This document shows positions 34,800 through 44,038 of a stretch of 64,000 bases of DNA, one piece after another. The position numbers and the translations under genes are program-made. The notes below the pieces were generated by a model. The model searched no databases, was not told the DNA's origin, and was given only the letters and a program-made list of their open reading frames with translations. Positions within the stretch are counted from its first letter, which is position 1, and each line of letters starts with the position of its first letter. The DNA comes from Streptomyces sp. NA02950 (GTDB lineage Bacteria > Actinomycetota > Actinomycetes > Streptomycetales > Streptomycetaceae): positions 62,001-126,000 of the forward strand of contig NZ_CP054916.1 in assembly GCF_013364155.1 (NCBI RefSeq), given 5' to 3'.

Positions 34800-35116
34800 T
34801 TACGGGACAACTCTTGAGCCGAGTTGTCGATGGGTGATTAGACAGCAGGCGAGTCTGGGGAACGCTTCGTGGATGTCGGCCCGTCGTTCCCATCGGATCC
34901 GCAGGCGTCGGAAGCCGTGCAGCCACGCAAAACTGCGCTCGATCACCCAACGGTAGATGCCCCAGCCCCGTGCCATGCCGCGTTCCACGGCGGGCGATGG
35001 CCGGCACGAAGCCGCTTCCGGGAGTGGTTTGCGGCCCGGATATCGGAAGCGCCGGGTAGCAGCGGTTCGATCCGCTCCCACAGTTCATCCGACACGACCC
35101 ACGGAGACGCCCTCAT
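34800..35116 (-). pseudogene. IS5-family transposase remnant with internal deletion
   Basis: The N-terminal end (MRASPWVVSDELWERIEPLL, from ATG 35116) and the C-terminal end (WVIERSFAWLHGFRRLRIRW, near 34850-34930) of an IS5 transposase lie only about 100 bases apart in different frames. The whole catalytic middle is missing. The bases 34605-34799 before it hold a plus-strand frame (LPGPDLWWWRRHPRLLTGDL) that looks like a fragment of an unrelated protein. Confidence 0.65.
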
Positions 35117-35203
35117 GACCTGACCAACCGATGAAGGTCGGGCTGGGACACGATGATCGGTTCGGATACCGTCCGAGCGATCAGACTTCACCAGGGGGAT
35201 GGG

Positions 35204-35692
35204 ATGAACGCTGAAACCGTCACCGCGGTATGCGCGGTCGTGATCGCCGTCGCGTCGCTGATCGTCTCGGTCTACCAGACGCACGCCATGCGGCAACACA
35301 ACCGCCACTCATTGCGCCCGATACTCCAACTGCACCGCGGTTGGCCGCCGGGAGGCAGGGCGGGGATCCGGCTCATCAATTCCGGACTCGGGCCGGCGGT
35401 CATCGTCGACAGCACGCTCACCGTCGATGACGAAGTGCTCGGCGCCTGGAACGCACGCAGTGTCGACCGCGTCCGAGGCCTCCTGTCGGTGCGCCCATCC
35501 GCTGTGACCTGCAACCAAGGAGAGGTCATCGCCACCGACTACGAGCAGTACGTGTTGAGTGTGGCCAGCTACGACCCGCAGAACCACGCCGAAGTCGAGG
35601 ACCTGATCAATCGGCGGCTCACGCTCATGATCCGCTACGAGTCCCTCTATGGCGGAGAGAACTACACAGCCTTCCTAGGACCCATCCGTTGA
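35204..35692 (+). CDS. Hypothetical single-pass membrane protein
   Basis: A 162-residue protein from ATG 35204 (CAGGGGGATGGG upstream). One N-terminal TM segment (VTAVCAVVIAVASLIVSVYQ), then a soluble domain starting RPILQLHRGWPPGGRAGIRL with GLGPAVIVDSTLTVDDEVLG and ending YGGENYTAFLGPIR. The pattern (TM anchor plus beta-sandwich with an N-G-L-G-P-A motif) is common in Streptomyces hypothetical proteins. No partner is seen. Confidence 0.6.
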   Translation: MNAETVTAVCAVVIAVASLIVSVYQTHAMRQHNRHSLRPILQLHRGWPPGGRAGIRLINSGLGPAVIVDSTLTVDDEVLGAWNARSVDRVRGLLSVRPSAVTCNQGEVIATDYEQYVLSVASYDPQNHAEVEDLINRRLTLMIRYESLYGGENYTAFLGPIR

Positions 35693-36084
35693 CCGGACGC
35701 TCCGCACCATGCCGCCGATCATTCTGTTAGAGCTTGTAAAGGCGGCCCTATGCAGAGTGTGCACCAGTGGCAGCTCCTGGGAGGAGGACCCCTGACAGCC
35801 GGCTCCTGGACCTCGACGCTCCTCTGCGGCGTGTGCGGAACTCGCCGACCTCTTACATCACGCAGGACGAACCGCTTCCCCATCAGGTTTTCGGTTGAAT
35901 TCGAAACCGAGGTTCGGCGTCCGGATTTGGGGCACGGCCATGGACGAAAACGGCCGGGCGAGAGCAGTACATATCCGCCAAAGTCTCCTGTGGATCAAGC
36001 CATGCCGCACCCGGACACTCGACGCGATGCTCGTTCACGAGTTGGCTGCCTGTCGGTATGTATTTGACGAGGGGGGCGCACTAG
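35693..36084. other. Stretch without a supported gene
   Basis: 390 bases upstream of the secreted nuclease gene, with only short unsupported frames. Confidence 0.35.
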
Positions 36085-37245
36085 ATGCGTTTTGGCTTGA
36101 GAAGACCTGTGGCGAGAGTCGGCTTGCTCACAGCTGCTGTGCTGTCGTCGGTCACTGTTCCGTCTGCGGATGCGCACAGCCCGGTATCCAACGAGTTGAG
36201 CGTGGAGTCGTATGTCTTACCTGTGGGTGCGGCAGCACCGTCGATGAAGGAGCTGCAATCCGCGGGTTTCCGAGCGGACCTTGCCCGCCGCACTCGACAG
36301 CAGTCTGCTGAGGCTTTGCACGTGCCGATGGAGGTTGTGGGGCCGGCCCGCTCTTACGCTGGAGCGGCCAGTGAACGGTCGGCTATGGCATCGTCTGAGC
36401 CCTCCGTTCGAGGGCAGCGTGCCGCTGGCGTGTCCTACCCGGAGCCTTCTCGTTCGATGACGGCGACGGAGTGCCGGAATGGGCTGGGTTCCGACAGGAA
36501 GCTGTTCATCAAGTCGCGGTTCGCGATCTGTTCGGGGGCCGTGTTTCGGCAGACGTGGACCAGGCGCGGGCGTCCTGTCGGCTGGAGCCACTTTATCGTG
36601 CTGGCTGTTGGAACCATAGCCAAGGACAGTCGCGAAGTCCGCTACCAGTACTACTTCACCAAGATGGAGAAGGGCGGAAGGACCAAGACGGACCAACTCT
36701 TGATCACGCCGAAGGGCAACATCCCTCAGACCTGGCCTTCACGGGTGCATGTGCAGCAGGGCGGCAGGGTGCCTGGTACCAAGAGCTTCGATCAGTTCCG
36801 TCGAGCAAGTACGTTCACTCATACCGTCAAGGTGGATCCAGGCCAGGGAAGCAGCGGCTCCCTTGACATGGTGGAAATGGTCTATCAACCGTCCATCAAA
36901 TTGGCCTTCCCGCGAGGAGTTAACGGCGCCCGCGGTGGGAACCTCTTCATGCTTCCCCCGCGCTGGGAGGCGGCCAAATACCTGCGGAACTCCACCGGTG
37001 GCGGGGATCCTCGGAAGCGAGGCGGTGCTTCGTTCGCTGTCATGGCGACACTGAAGTACAGCGCTAAGTCTGGTGCCGCCGAAAAGGCAGTGGCTCAGCA
37101 CATCAAGAAGGCATTCACTCGCCCTGCTGAAACCAAGCCGTACATGTCAGCGAAGAACGTACCCGGACAGACTCCCCAGACTCAGCTTCACCGCCTGTAC
37201 GGGGATACTCGCCGGCATGACACAAACAGGAGACAGGCTGTCGTC
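36085..37245 (+). pseudogene. Secreted NucA/NucB-type nuclease, C-terminally truncated
   Basis: From ATG 36085 (GAGGGGGG upstream) the product has a signal peptide (RRPVARVGLLTAAVLSSVTV, cleavage near ADAH) and a long pre-domain starting around TECRNGLGSDRKLFIKSRFA. Near the end comes QTPQTQLHRLYGDTRRHDTN, which in related Streptomyces proteins directly precedes the NucA/NucB catalytic block (CDEYPFA...). That block is absent: after about 37245 the frame merely runs through the antisense of the next gene to a stop at 37548. Secreted DNase-like effectors of this kind would be inactive without it. The family assignment rests on my memory of the pre-domain pattern. Confidence 0.5.
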
Positions 37246-37252
37246 GTCAACA

Positions 37253-37705
37253 CTAAGATGTCGGCCAGAATTGAACCAGGTACTGCTCGATGCCGTCGGC
37301 TACACCCTCTTCTTGAGAGATTCGTTCCACCTCAGTACGACCTGAGCAGTGGACACGAACCCTCCAGGTGCCTGGAGATGTCAGCTGAAAGCTGTGATCG
37401 CGGCCCTCGGTCCATACTGCCACTTCCCCTGACGTGGATTCAAAATCCACCTCGGCTTGAAAGTCCCACCGTTGCCGCTCATCTGGCGGAGGCACTGCAT
37501 CCCAGACCTCCACTGCCACGTTGGCTGTGTGGGTATGGCCGGCGCTGAGGATGTCGAAGCGTCCCTGGAATTCACTCAAGAATGAATCGGCAGCCGATTC
37601 GTCAGGGTACTCGACCGGGACTCGCGATTCATCGGATTCTTGAAAGCACCAACTGTAATAGGTGACATGGACTCTTAAGTCTTCGGTTAGCTTCAAGTTG
37701 GCCAC
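37253..37705 (-). CDS. Hypothetical beta-rich protein, possible immunity protein
   Basis: A 150-residue acidic protein from ATG 37705, stop 37253-37255. It has an Ile/Leu-rich beta pattern with SAGHTHTANVAVEVWDAVPP, SGEVAVWTEGRDHSFQLTSP, GTWRVRVHCSGRTEVERISQ and the common ending GIEQYLVQFWP. Similar Streptomyces proteins of unknown function share the last two blocks. It faces the truncated nuclease tail to tail; if the nuclease was a toxin this could be its immunity protein, but nothing in the sequence proves it. Confidence 0.6.
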   Translation of the reverse strand: MANLKLTEDLRVHVTYYSWCFQESDESRVPVEYPDESAADSFLSEFQGRFDILSAGHTHTANVAVEVWDAVPPPDERQRWDFQAEVDFESTSGEVAVWTEGRDHSFQLTSPGTWRVRVHCSGRTEVERISQEEGVADGIEQYLVQFWPTS

Positions 37706-37953
37706 TGAGACTCCAAGGGCGTTTTAGGTGAGTATCTCACATATTCAGTCGTGTCCAGCCAGCACTCATGCAGCAGGAACAGTAATGGGACGCCAAAGAC
37801 TCGCCCTGCTAGACACGGGCCTGGAAGCACGAGGTGTCGGGCACTCAGAAACAAGGTATGCCTTCGGGCCTTCAGCTCGCCGAGGTTCTCCACGGCTCCG
37901 TTCCAGCACTGCGCGTTGCGACAGGGCGGAGCGGGTCCTGGAGGCGAGCATCT

Positions 37954-40269
37954 TCATGCGAGGGTGAGTTGTCCAACGAGGTGGTTGGCGTGTGCCCGGG
38001 GTGGGGCTGTGGTTGGTTGTCGGATGCGGTGGTCGAGGGCGGTGAAGCGGCGTCGGGTGTGGGTGTTGGCGAGGGCTTGATGGACGGCGGCGGGCTGGCC
38101 GATGAGCATGACGCCGCGGCGTGCTCGTGTGACAGCGGTGTAGAGCAGGTTGCGTTGGAGTAGTTGGCTGGCGGAGGTGGCCATCGGGATGACGACGTAG
38201 GGGTATTCGCTGCCCTGGGATCGGTGGACGGTCAGGGCGTAGGCGTGGAGGAGTTCGTCGAGGTCGGTGAAGTGGTAGGGGACGCGTTCGCCGTCGGTCA
38301 AGGTGACGGTAAGGTAGTGGTCCTGGGCGTCGATGGCGGTGATGGTGCCGCTGGTTCCGTTGAAGACGCCGTTGTTCCCGCGGTGGGGTTGGTTGCGGAT
38401 CTGCAGGACGCGGTCTCCGAGGCGGAAGATCCGTCCCTCGTGGTGATGCTGGGGCTTGTCGGGTGCGTGTGGGTTGAGACGGGCCTGTAGTCGCATGTTG
38501 AGGGCAAGGGTGCCGGTCACGTGGCGTCGTGCGGGGCAAAGGACCTGGATGGCCTCGGACGTCGTGTTGAAGTGCTGCGGAATGTGTGTGGCAACGAGGT
38601 CGACGACGTGTTGTGCGATGTGGTTGGCGTTTTCAAGGGGGCGGCAGCCGAAGATGCCTGGTGCGGGCTGGGGTGGCTGGCCTCGCAGGATGCGGTGCGC
38701 GTTGTCGATGATCGCCGTGCTGCCGTCATCCTGGCGGAAGATGCGGGTGAGCCGGGTGCGGGGGATTTCAGGGACGGCCAGAAGGTCTCGCAGGACGCGG
38801 CCCGGCCCGACGCTGGGGAGCTGGTCGGTGTCGCCGACCAGGAGCAGATGACAGCCTGTGCGGATGGCCGCGGTGAGTCTGGCGGCGAGCTGGACGTCGA
38901 GTATGGAGGCTTCGTCAATGACGATGAGGTCGGCTGCGTCCACCGGCGTGTGCTCGCCGCGGCTGCCGGAGGGTCTGGGTGGGGGGTTGAGCAGACGGTG
39001 GATGGTCGTGGCCGGGTGTCCGGCGGCTTCCTCCATGCGCTTGGCGGCCTTCCCGGTGGGGGCAGCCAGCGCGACGCCGATCCCGGCCGTGTTGGCGATC
39101 GCGACGAGGGTGCGCAGGGCATGGGTTTTGCCGCAGCCGGGGCCTCCGGTCAGGACCGATAGAGGTGTGGTGAGCGCGGTCAGGACAGCGCGCCGCTGCT
39201 CGTCGGTCAGGTTGTCGGGAGCGCCCTGGGTGAGCTGGCTGACCCAGTCGGTGTGCTCAGCCAGGGTGGGCGGGGCGCGGTGGAGGCGCAGGATGTCTTC
39301 GGCCAGGCCAGCCTCAGCTCGGTGCATGGATGTGAGGCTGACGACGGTGGTCGCGTGAAAGAGCTCCGTGTCTTCGACAGCGGGCACGGGGAGGTTCTCT
39401 AGGACCGTCTCGCCGCGGGAACGCAAGGTGCTCAGGGCCTGGCGCAGGATCGGGTCTTCGAGGATGTCGGTGGTGGTGGGGTCGTGGTCGGTGAGGAGGT
39501 GGCGTGTACGGGCGAGGAGGACGCGTTCGGGCAGGTGGCAGTCGCCTCGGGTGCGGGCTTGGGTGAGGGTGTGGAGGAGGGCGGCCTGGAGGCGCTGGTT
39601 GCTGTGTTTGGGGATGCCGACAGCGAGTGCGATGCGGTCTGCGGTGTCGAATCCGACGCCGTGGATGTCGTGGCAGAGCTGGTAGGGCGTGTGCCGGACC
39701 ACTTCCATGGGGTTGCGGTCGCTGTCGGTGTAGGTCTGGTAGATCTTCACCGCCAGGTGGGCTGAGATGTTCAGGCCCTGGAGGAAGACCATGATTTCAG
39801 CGATGGCTTTCTGGGTTTGCCACGCCTGGGCGATGCGTTCGAGGCGGGCGGGGCCGATGCCGGTGACTTCCAGGAGGCGTCCGGGTTCGGTGTCGATGAT
39901 GTGCAGGGTCTGGTCCCCGAAGTGGTTCACGATGGCGGTGGCCAGTGTTTCGCCGATGCCGTGGATGAGTCCGGAGGCGAGGTACAGGCGGGTAGCGCGG
40001 GTGGTGGCGGGAAGCGTCCTGTGGCAGACCTCGGTCTTGAACTGGCGTCCGTAACGAGGGTGGTGGGTCCAGGTGCCGGTCAGGCGAAGGCTCTCTCCCG
40101 GTTGTGTGCCGAATAGCGCTTTGCCGACGGCAGTGACCGTCTGTGGTGCGCGGTCGTCCTCTGCGACTGTCAGGCGGATCACGGTGTGATGGTCGTGGGT
40201 GACGTGGACAAGGTGGTCGACGATTCCGTCGACGCAGTCGCGAGGTGGTGAGCCAGTCAAAGCGGTCAC
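37954..40269 (-). CDS. RecD2-like SF1B DNA helicase
   Basis: A 771-residue protein from GTG 40269 (GAGAAGAGAAACC upstream). The N-terminal ~345 residues include an OB-like part and tandem helix-hairpin-helix segments (GLIHGIGETLATAIVNHFGD; DIHGVGFDTADRIALAVGIP), as in RecD2. The motor has Walker A GGPGCGKT at 375-382, Walker B VIDEAS near 450-455, DTDQLPSVGPGRVLRDL, and the SF1 motif VHRSQGSEYPYVVIP with YTAVTRARRG. RecD2 acts alone without RecBC in recombination or repair; on plasmids the family is also related to relaxase helicases. No frameshift. Confidence 0.88.
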   Translation of the reverse strand: MTALTGSPPRDCVDGIVDHLVHVTHDHHTVIRLTVAEDDRAPQTVTAVGKALFGTQPGESLRLTGTWTHHPRYGRQFKTEVCHRTLPATTRATRLYLASGLIHGIGETLATAIVNHFGDQTLHIIDTEPGRLLEVTGIGPARLERIAQAWQTQKAIAEIMVFLQGLNISAHLAVKIYQTYTDSDRNPMEVVRHTPYQLCHDIHGVGFDTADRIALAVGIPKHSNQRLQAALLHTLTQARTRGDCHLPERVLLARTRHLLTDHDPTTTDILEDPILRQALSTLRSRGETVLENLPVPAVEDTELFHATTVVSLTSMHRAEAGLAEDILRLHRAPPTLAEHTDWVSQLTQGAPDNLTDEQRRAVLTALTTPLSVLTGGPGCGKTHALRTLVAIANTAGIGVALAAPTGKAAKRMEEAAGHPATTIHRLLNPPPRPSGSRGEHTPVDAADLIVIDEASILDVQLAARLTAAIRTGCHLLLVGDTDQLPSVGPGRVLRDLLAVPEIPRTRLTRIFRQDDGSTAIIDNAHRILRGQPPQPAPGIFGCRPLENANHIAQHVVDLVATHIPQHFNTTSEAIQVLCPARRHVTGTLALNMRLQARLNPHAPDKPQHHHEGRIFRLGDRVLQIRNQPHRGNNGVFNGTSGTITAIDAQDHYLTVTLTDGERVPYHFTDLDELLHAYALTVHRSQGSEYPYVVIPMATSASQLLQRNLLYTAVTRARRGVMLIGQPAAVHQALANTHTRRRFTALDHRIRQPTTAPPRAHANHLVGQLTLA

Positions 40270-40561
40270 GAGGTTTCTCTTCTCGGCGGGCTGGGTCCGG
40301 ACGGTGGGTCGCTGATGCGGCCGGTTGCGGTCTGAGTGGTGTTCGTGTGGACACTGCTGGAGAGGCATTGAGCCGCATGTTCGGTGTCCCAGACGCGCAG
40401 ACCCCGGTGCAGTGGTGGGTGGTGGCGCTGGTGATGGCGCTCTCGAGGGCCACGGGGGCTTTGGTTTCCGGGCTGCTGCGCCGTTCAGGACGGTGGGGAT
40501 GGTGCCGGCCAAGGCGAGCGGCGGCTTCCTGCGGCTCAGGTCGCGGAAGAGCCGGCGTCTG

Positions 40562-41440
40562 TCATCTGCGGCCTTGGTGAGTGGGCGGGGTGTCGGGCAG
40601 GTGATGGCGGATGTGCTGGTGGTGGGTGTGGGGGTTGAAGGGCTCCCAGGTGGTGCGGGCGATGTCGGCAGCGTCTGGGGCGGTGGTGTGGGTGGTGCAG
40701 CGTTGCGCGCGCCAGCGCAGTTGTTCGCTGTATGGGAGGTGGGTGAGGTCGTAGAGGGCCATCCACCATTCGGTGATCGGTAGGTGGTCTGGCTGATGGT
40801 CGGAGTGGAGGGGCGCCAGGATCCAGGTGCCGGGGAGAGCGTCGGTGTCGAGGACGGGGTACGGGCAGCGGCGGCGGGCGCGGGTCTGGGCTACGCAGGG
40901 GATGTGTTCGAGGGGGCCGGGGGCGAGGTAGCGCAGACACAGGAATTGGACGACCGGCCGGGCTTCGGGCGGTGCCGGATCGCAGGTGGGTGGGCCAAGG
41001 TGCGGGGGTGGGGGTGGTGTGAAGTGGCCGGTGTCCTGTAGGCGCCGTGAGGTGAGGGCCAGGTTGCGGCGCAGGGTGTCCAGTGTGGGGTTGCCGGGCT
41101 GTGCGGGGGTGGTGGGGCACAGGGCGCGGTGGCGTACGCGGCACCAGGGTGAGCCGTCACCGGATGGGTGGGCGATGCCGGTGTCGATGTGCCACCGCTG
41201 GCTTGGAGGTACTGCCGCGGCGGGGAGTTCGTGAGGGTGGAGTGGGACGGGATTGTGGCTAGCTGTGCAGTCGTACCACTCGATGTGGTTGCCGCAGTCG
41301 GAGCATCGGCTCTGCTGGGCGGTGCGCAGCAGGCGGGTGGGGCTGTCTGGGGCTACGCGTAGGAAGCGTGGGGGGCGGCGGTTTTTGTAGCTGCCGTCCC
41401 AGGCCAGGTCTCCGGCTGCGGGGGTGTTGGTGGCGTGCAT
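40562..41440 (-). CDS. DUF6083 domain protein
   Basis: A 292-residue protein from ATG 41440. The middle third carries the DUF6083 pattern: SRCSDCGNHIEWYDCTASHN (a CxxC pair), VPLHPHELPAAAVPPSQRWH, DTGIAHPSGDGSPWCRVRHR. The remainder is Pro/His-rich (FTPPPPPHLGPP) and ends in a second small region (EWWMALYDLTHLPYSEQLRW). Probably zinc-binding; function unknown. It sits between the RecD2-like gene and the small XRE gene, both on the same strand. Confidence 0.7.
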   Translation of the reverse strand: MHATNTPAAGDLAWDGSYKNRRPPRFLRVAPDSPTRLLRTAQQSRCSDCGNHIEWYDCTASHNPVPLHPHELPAAAVPPSQRWHIDTGIAHPSGDGSPWCRVRHRALCPTTPAQPGNPTLDTLRRNLALTSRRLQDTGHFTPPPPPHLGPPTCDPAPPEARPVVQFLCLRYLAPGPLEHIPCVAQTRARRRCPYPVLDTDALPGTWILAPLHSDHQPDHLPITEWWMALYDLTHLPYSEQLRWRAQRCTTHTTAPDAADIARTTWEPFNPHTHHQHIRHHLPDTPPTHQGRR

Positions 41441-41620
41441 GTGCGGGAAGCTGGCAGGCGACACGCTGCGGGATGTGCAGCATGGCCGCCGGTGTCCCCT
41501 GAGCGGCCGCAAGAGGTCGTACTTGCGTTCTTTTCTCGGACTGACGTTCTGGGGGGTGTCGTCAGTTCGGGTGGCGCCGATTGTTGGGGCTCGGGCGGGC
41601 CTTGCGTGGGAGCAGGCGGG

Positions 41621-41884
41621 TTAGGAGGTCGGCGTTGCCGGTGGTTCGTGGCCTTCGCAGAGGGTGCCCAGGAGTTGGTCGATGGGGGTGTCCAGGGCGT
41701 GGGCGAGGGCGTGCCAGGTCTGGAGTGTGCCGATGGTGCGACCCTGCTCGATCTCGATGAGGGTGCGGCGTGACAGGCCGCTTCGGGCGGCGAGTTCGTC
41801 ATAGGACCACCCATGCGCGGCCCGCAGCCGGGAGAGCTCGAGGCGGAGCTCGTCGAGGTTGGGGTCGGGCGGGAAGATCGTCAC
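41621..41884 (-). CDS. Small XRE-family regulator
   Basis: An 87-residue protein from ATG 41884, essentially a single Cro/C1 HTH: LRLELSRLRAAHGWSYDELA, RSGLSRRTLIEIEQGRTIGT, LQTWHALAHALDTPIDQLLG. The start codon lies only 14 bases from a block of operator-like repeats, so autoregulation is likely. It is divergent from the Cys-rich gene at 42072. Confidence 0.88.
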   Translation of the reverse strand: MTIFPPDPNLDELRLELSRLRAAHGWSYDELAARSGLSRRTLIEIEQGRTIGTLQTWHALAHALDTPIDQLLGTLCEGHEPPATPTS

Positions 41885-41898
41885 CCGCCTATCGCACG

Positions 41899-41982
41899 GT
41901 GCAGACCCCTGCCCTGTCAGTGCAGACCTCTGCCCTATTTCGACTGGAGTCGCCCAGTCCGAGCAGGGCAGAGGTCTGCACT
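41899..41982. promoter_or_regulatory. Three operator-like 17-bp repeats with nested hairpin
   Basis: GTGCAGACCYCTGCCCT occurs at 41899-41915 and 41920-41936 as direct repeats exactly 21 bases apart, and at 41965-41981 inverted. The second and third copies form a perfect 18-bp inverted repeat (41919-41936 / 41965-41982). The 28-base spacer holds a smaller GACTGG/CCAGTC pair. The block sits between the divergent XRE gene (start 41884) and the gene at 42072. Confidence 0.75.
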
Positions 41983-42071
41983 ACTGTGCCGCCGCCAGCC
42001 CGCTCACACCCGAAACGGGAGCCACGGGCATGGCTGGCTGCCCTCAAGCACAGGACGGAGGATGACGACCC

Positions 42072-42560
42072 ATGGGGTCCGGCGCGACCACTCCCCCGGT
42101 ACGGCGCACCTGGACAGTAGAGATCCGCCCGCATGCGCGGAGCCTGGTCCTGCTGTGCCCACATTGCGACCCCACCCCCGTCAATGCCGGACCTGCGGCA
42201 GTTCACGCGACCGTAGTTGCCCACTTGGCACAACACGCACGCAGTGAGACCCTGGCACCTCACCTGCGGACCTGTCAGTGCGGCGAACACGCCTGCCGCT
42301 GGCACCCACGGCACCGCGGTTGCGACGGCCCCCTGGCACTACTCCTCGCCCGCGACCACAGCGGCAGCTTCTGGCGCCTGGCCGACACCTGCCGCGCCTG
42401 CTCCATGGTCACTCCGCACTCAGCAGTAGTGCCCGAACACCGTCACACCCCGACAACCCACGCTCCTGACACCCCTGCGCGGCTTCCGGAGGAAGATGTG
42501 AGGTGCGAAACCTTCGACAGCTACCTCTGGTGGACCGACGAACCACATCTTCTCTTCTGA
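42072..42560 (+). CDS. Cys/His-rich hypothetical protein
   Basis: A 162-residue protein from ATG 42072. It has several Cys/His pairs (LLCPHCDPTPVNAGPAAVHA; HLRTCQCGEHACRWHPRHRG; DTCRACSMVTPHS), which suggests two zinc-binding clusters. The first ~55 residues begin TTPPVRRTWTVEIRPHARSL. No enzyme motif is seen. Its position beyond the repeat block suggests control by the divergent XRE protein. Confidence 0.6.
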   Translation: MGSGATTPPVRRTWTVEIRPHARSLVLLCPHCDPTPVNAGPAAVHATVVAHLAQHARSETLAPHLRTCQCGEHACRWHPRHRGCDGPLALLLARDHSGSFWRLADTCRACSMVTPHSAVVPEHRHTPTTHAPDTPARLPEEDVRCETFDSYLWWTDEPHLLF

Positions 42561-42700
42561 CACGGAGGCCCTCCCCTCCCCCGCGGCCGTTTCCCCAGCC
42601 GGATACAGCCGGTTAAGCCATGAACTGCGGGAGAAGGAAGAGCACCAGGGCAGCTCCACAAAGATGCTAGGGCCATCTATAAGACTCGCTGACCAGGAGA

Positions 42701-43840
42701 CTAGAGGGGAGCGGCAATTATTCCGTGTTGAGCTTCAACCTCTGCTTCGACCCAGGCAAGCAAGTCGGTGGAGCGATTGAGCAGTCGCTGCGCCTCATGT
42801 CGCAACGCGGTGTCGATGCGGCCGTGTTCGGCCATAGCTACGTACAGCTTCTGCAGAGCCGCGCGGAGCTCTGTGACGGCACGGATTTCGTCCGTTGGAT
42901 CAGACAGCGGCGCGCGCAATCGAGATCGAGCGAGTTCGAGTTCCTGCATCGCCTGGGTAACTCGGCGGTCAGTGCCATCAGCGCTGTTGCCAATGATGCT
43001 GTCTTCTTGTAGGACCTCGTGCGGGTAGACCTCAACGCGGCATCGGCACTCCCTGAGACCTGCCATTTTGTTTACTTCCAATGTGACTGGTCGAAGGCAG
43101 ACGGTACAGCGCACTCTCCAGGCTGCGGGATCGCTGGTGTGCCATGACAGCAGCTCGTAACCTGCTGCGGCGAGACCTCTCAGAAAACGGGGGCTGGGAA
43201 GCCGACGCTCGGCCGGGACAGGGAGAGTTGAGACTTCCTGGGGGCTCATGATGTCGTCTCCGACTCCGGCATGTCCCTGCCAGGCCCTCTTCCACGCTTC
43301 GAGCCAGGGCTTTTGATCCACGCCGTGTACGTCGCAGGCGCGCAAAAAAGCCTCGAACTGTGCGCGACTCTGCGGGATCGTCTGCTTGTTGACGATGCGG
43401 TGGGCAGTGCTACGCGGCAGCAGTCCGTACCCTCCAGCGCGCGCCTCCATCTCGCGCAGCGGTGGGGCACCCGCTTTGTCGTACAGCTCGACCAGGACTG
43501 CACCGAGATCGGCGAAGTCGCGGACAAGTTCGGGGCGTGGCGCGGTCAGGCTAGCGTGTCGACCACGGGCTGAGCGGCGCGCCTCGTAGCGGGCCTCTTT
43601 CCATAGCTGCTCGGCGTGGTCTGCCCGAGCTCCGCACGCCGTGGCATAGGCGATGACCACATCCCGGGAGGGAACGCGCACGCCGGATGCAGCGCGCTGA
43701 AGCGTGGTGGCGTGGCAGTCGGCCAGCTCCGCAAGCGAGCGGTAGGTCAGGCCGGAGTTGGCGCGAACGGTGCGCAGCCACATGGCTAGGGCGGCGAGCG
43801 CTTGGTTGGTTGTCCTCACTGGTGCTTCTCGGCGGCCCAT
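42701..43840 (-). CDS. HTH regulator with C-terminal zinc-ribbon-like region
   Basis: A 379-residue protein from ATG 43840 (GTG at 43819 is an alternative start). N-terminal XRE-like HTH at ~12-65 (MWLRTVRANSGLTYRSLAEL, CHATTLQRAASGVRVPSRDV). A second, weaker HTH-like part occupies ~110-170 (GGYGLLPRSTAHRIVNKQTI). Near 245-275 is a four-Cys region (VRCTVCLRPVTLEVNKMAGL, RECRCRVEV), then a long C-terminal coiled coil (QAMQELELARSRLRAPLSDP). Probably a regulator of the plasmid/prophage type. Confidence 0.65.
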   Translation of the reverse strand: MGRREAPVRTTNQALAALAMWLRTVRANSGLTYRSLAELADCHATTLQRAASGVRVPSRDVVIAYATACGARADHAEQLWKEARYEARRSARGRHASLTAPRPELVRDFADLGAVLVELYDKAGAPPLREMEARAGGYGLLPRSTAHRIVNKQTIPQSRAQFEAFLRACDVHGVDQKPWLEAWKRAWQGHAGVGDDIMSPQEVSTLPVPAERRLPSPRFLRGLAAAGYELLSWHTSDPAAWRVRCTVCLRPVTLEVNKMAGLRECRCRVEVYPHEVLQEDSIIGNSADGTDRRVTQAMQELELARSRLRAPLSDPTDEIRAVTELRAALQKLYVAMAEHGRIDTALRHEAQRLLNRSTDLLAWVEAEVEAQHGIIAAPL

Positions 43841-43852
43841 CGTTGCACCGCC

Positions 43853-44038
43853 TTACGCCCGGTAGGCCAGGTTATGCAGCCCTGATGCTGCCGAGCGTAG
43901 CGGAGTCGCGCGCCACAGCTTGACTGTGGTGACTGAAATCAGGGTCGAGCCAGCCAGCGTCTGAAGCATCTGCTCCGGCGGGAGCCCTAGGCCGACAAGG
44001 AGGCCGGCCAGGATGAGGATGACGACGATGACGGTCAC
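43853..44038 (-). CDS. Small membrane protein
   Basis: A 61-residue protein from GTG 44038 with AGGAACCGAC immediately upstream. One hydrophobic segment (VTVIVVILILAGLLVGLGLP), a short loop and a weakly hydrophobic second part (TLAGSTLISVTTVKLWRATP). It is 12 bases before the HTH regulator gene on the same strand, so possibly its cotranscribed partner. Confidence 0.5.
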   Translation of the reverse strand: MTVIVVILILAGLLVGLGLPPEQMLQTLAGSTLISVTTVKLWRATPLRSAASGLHNLAYRA

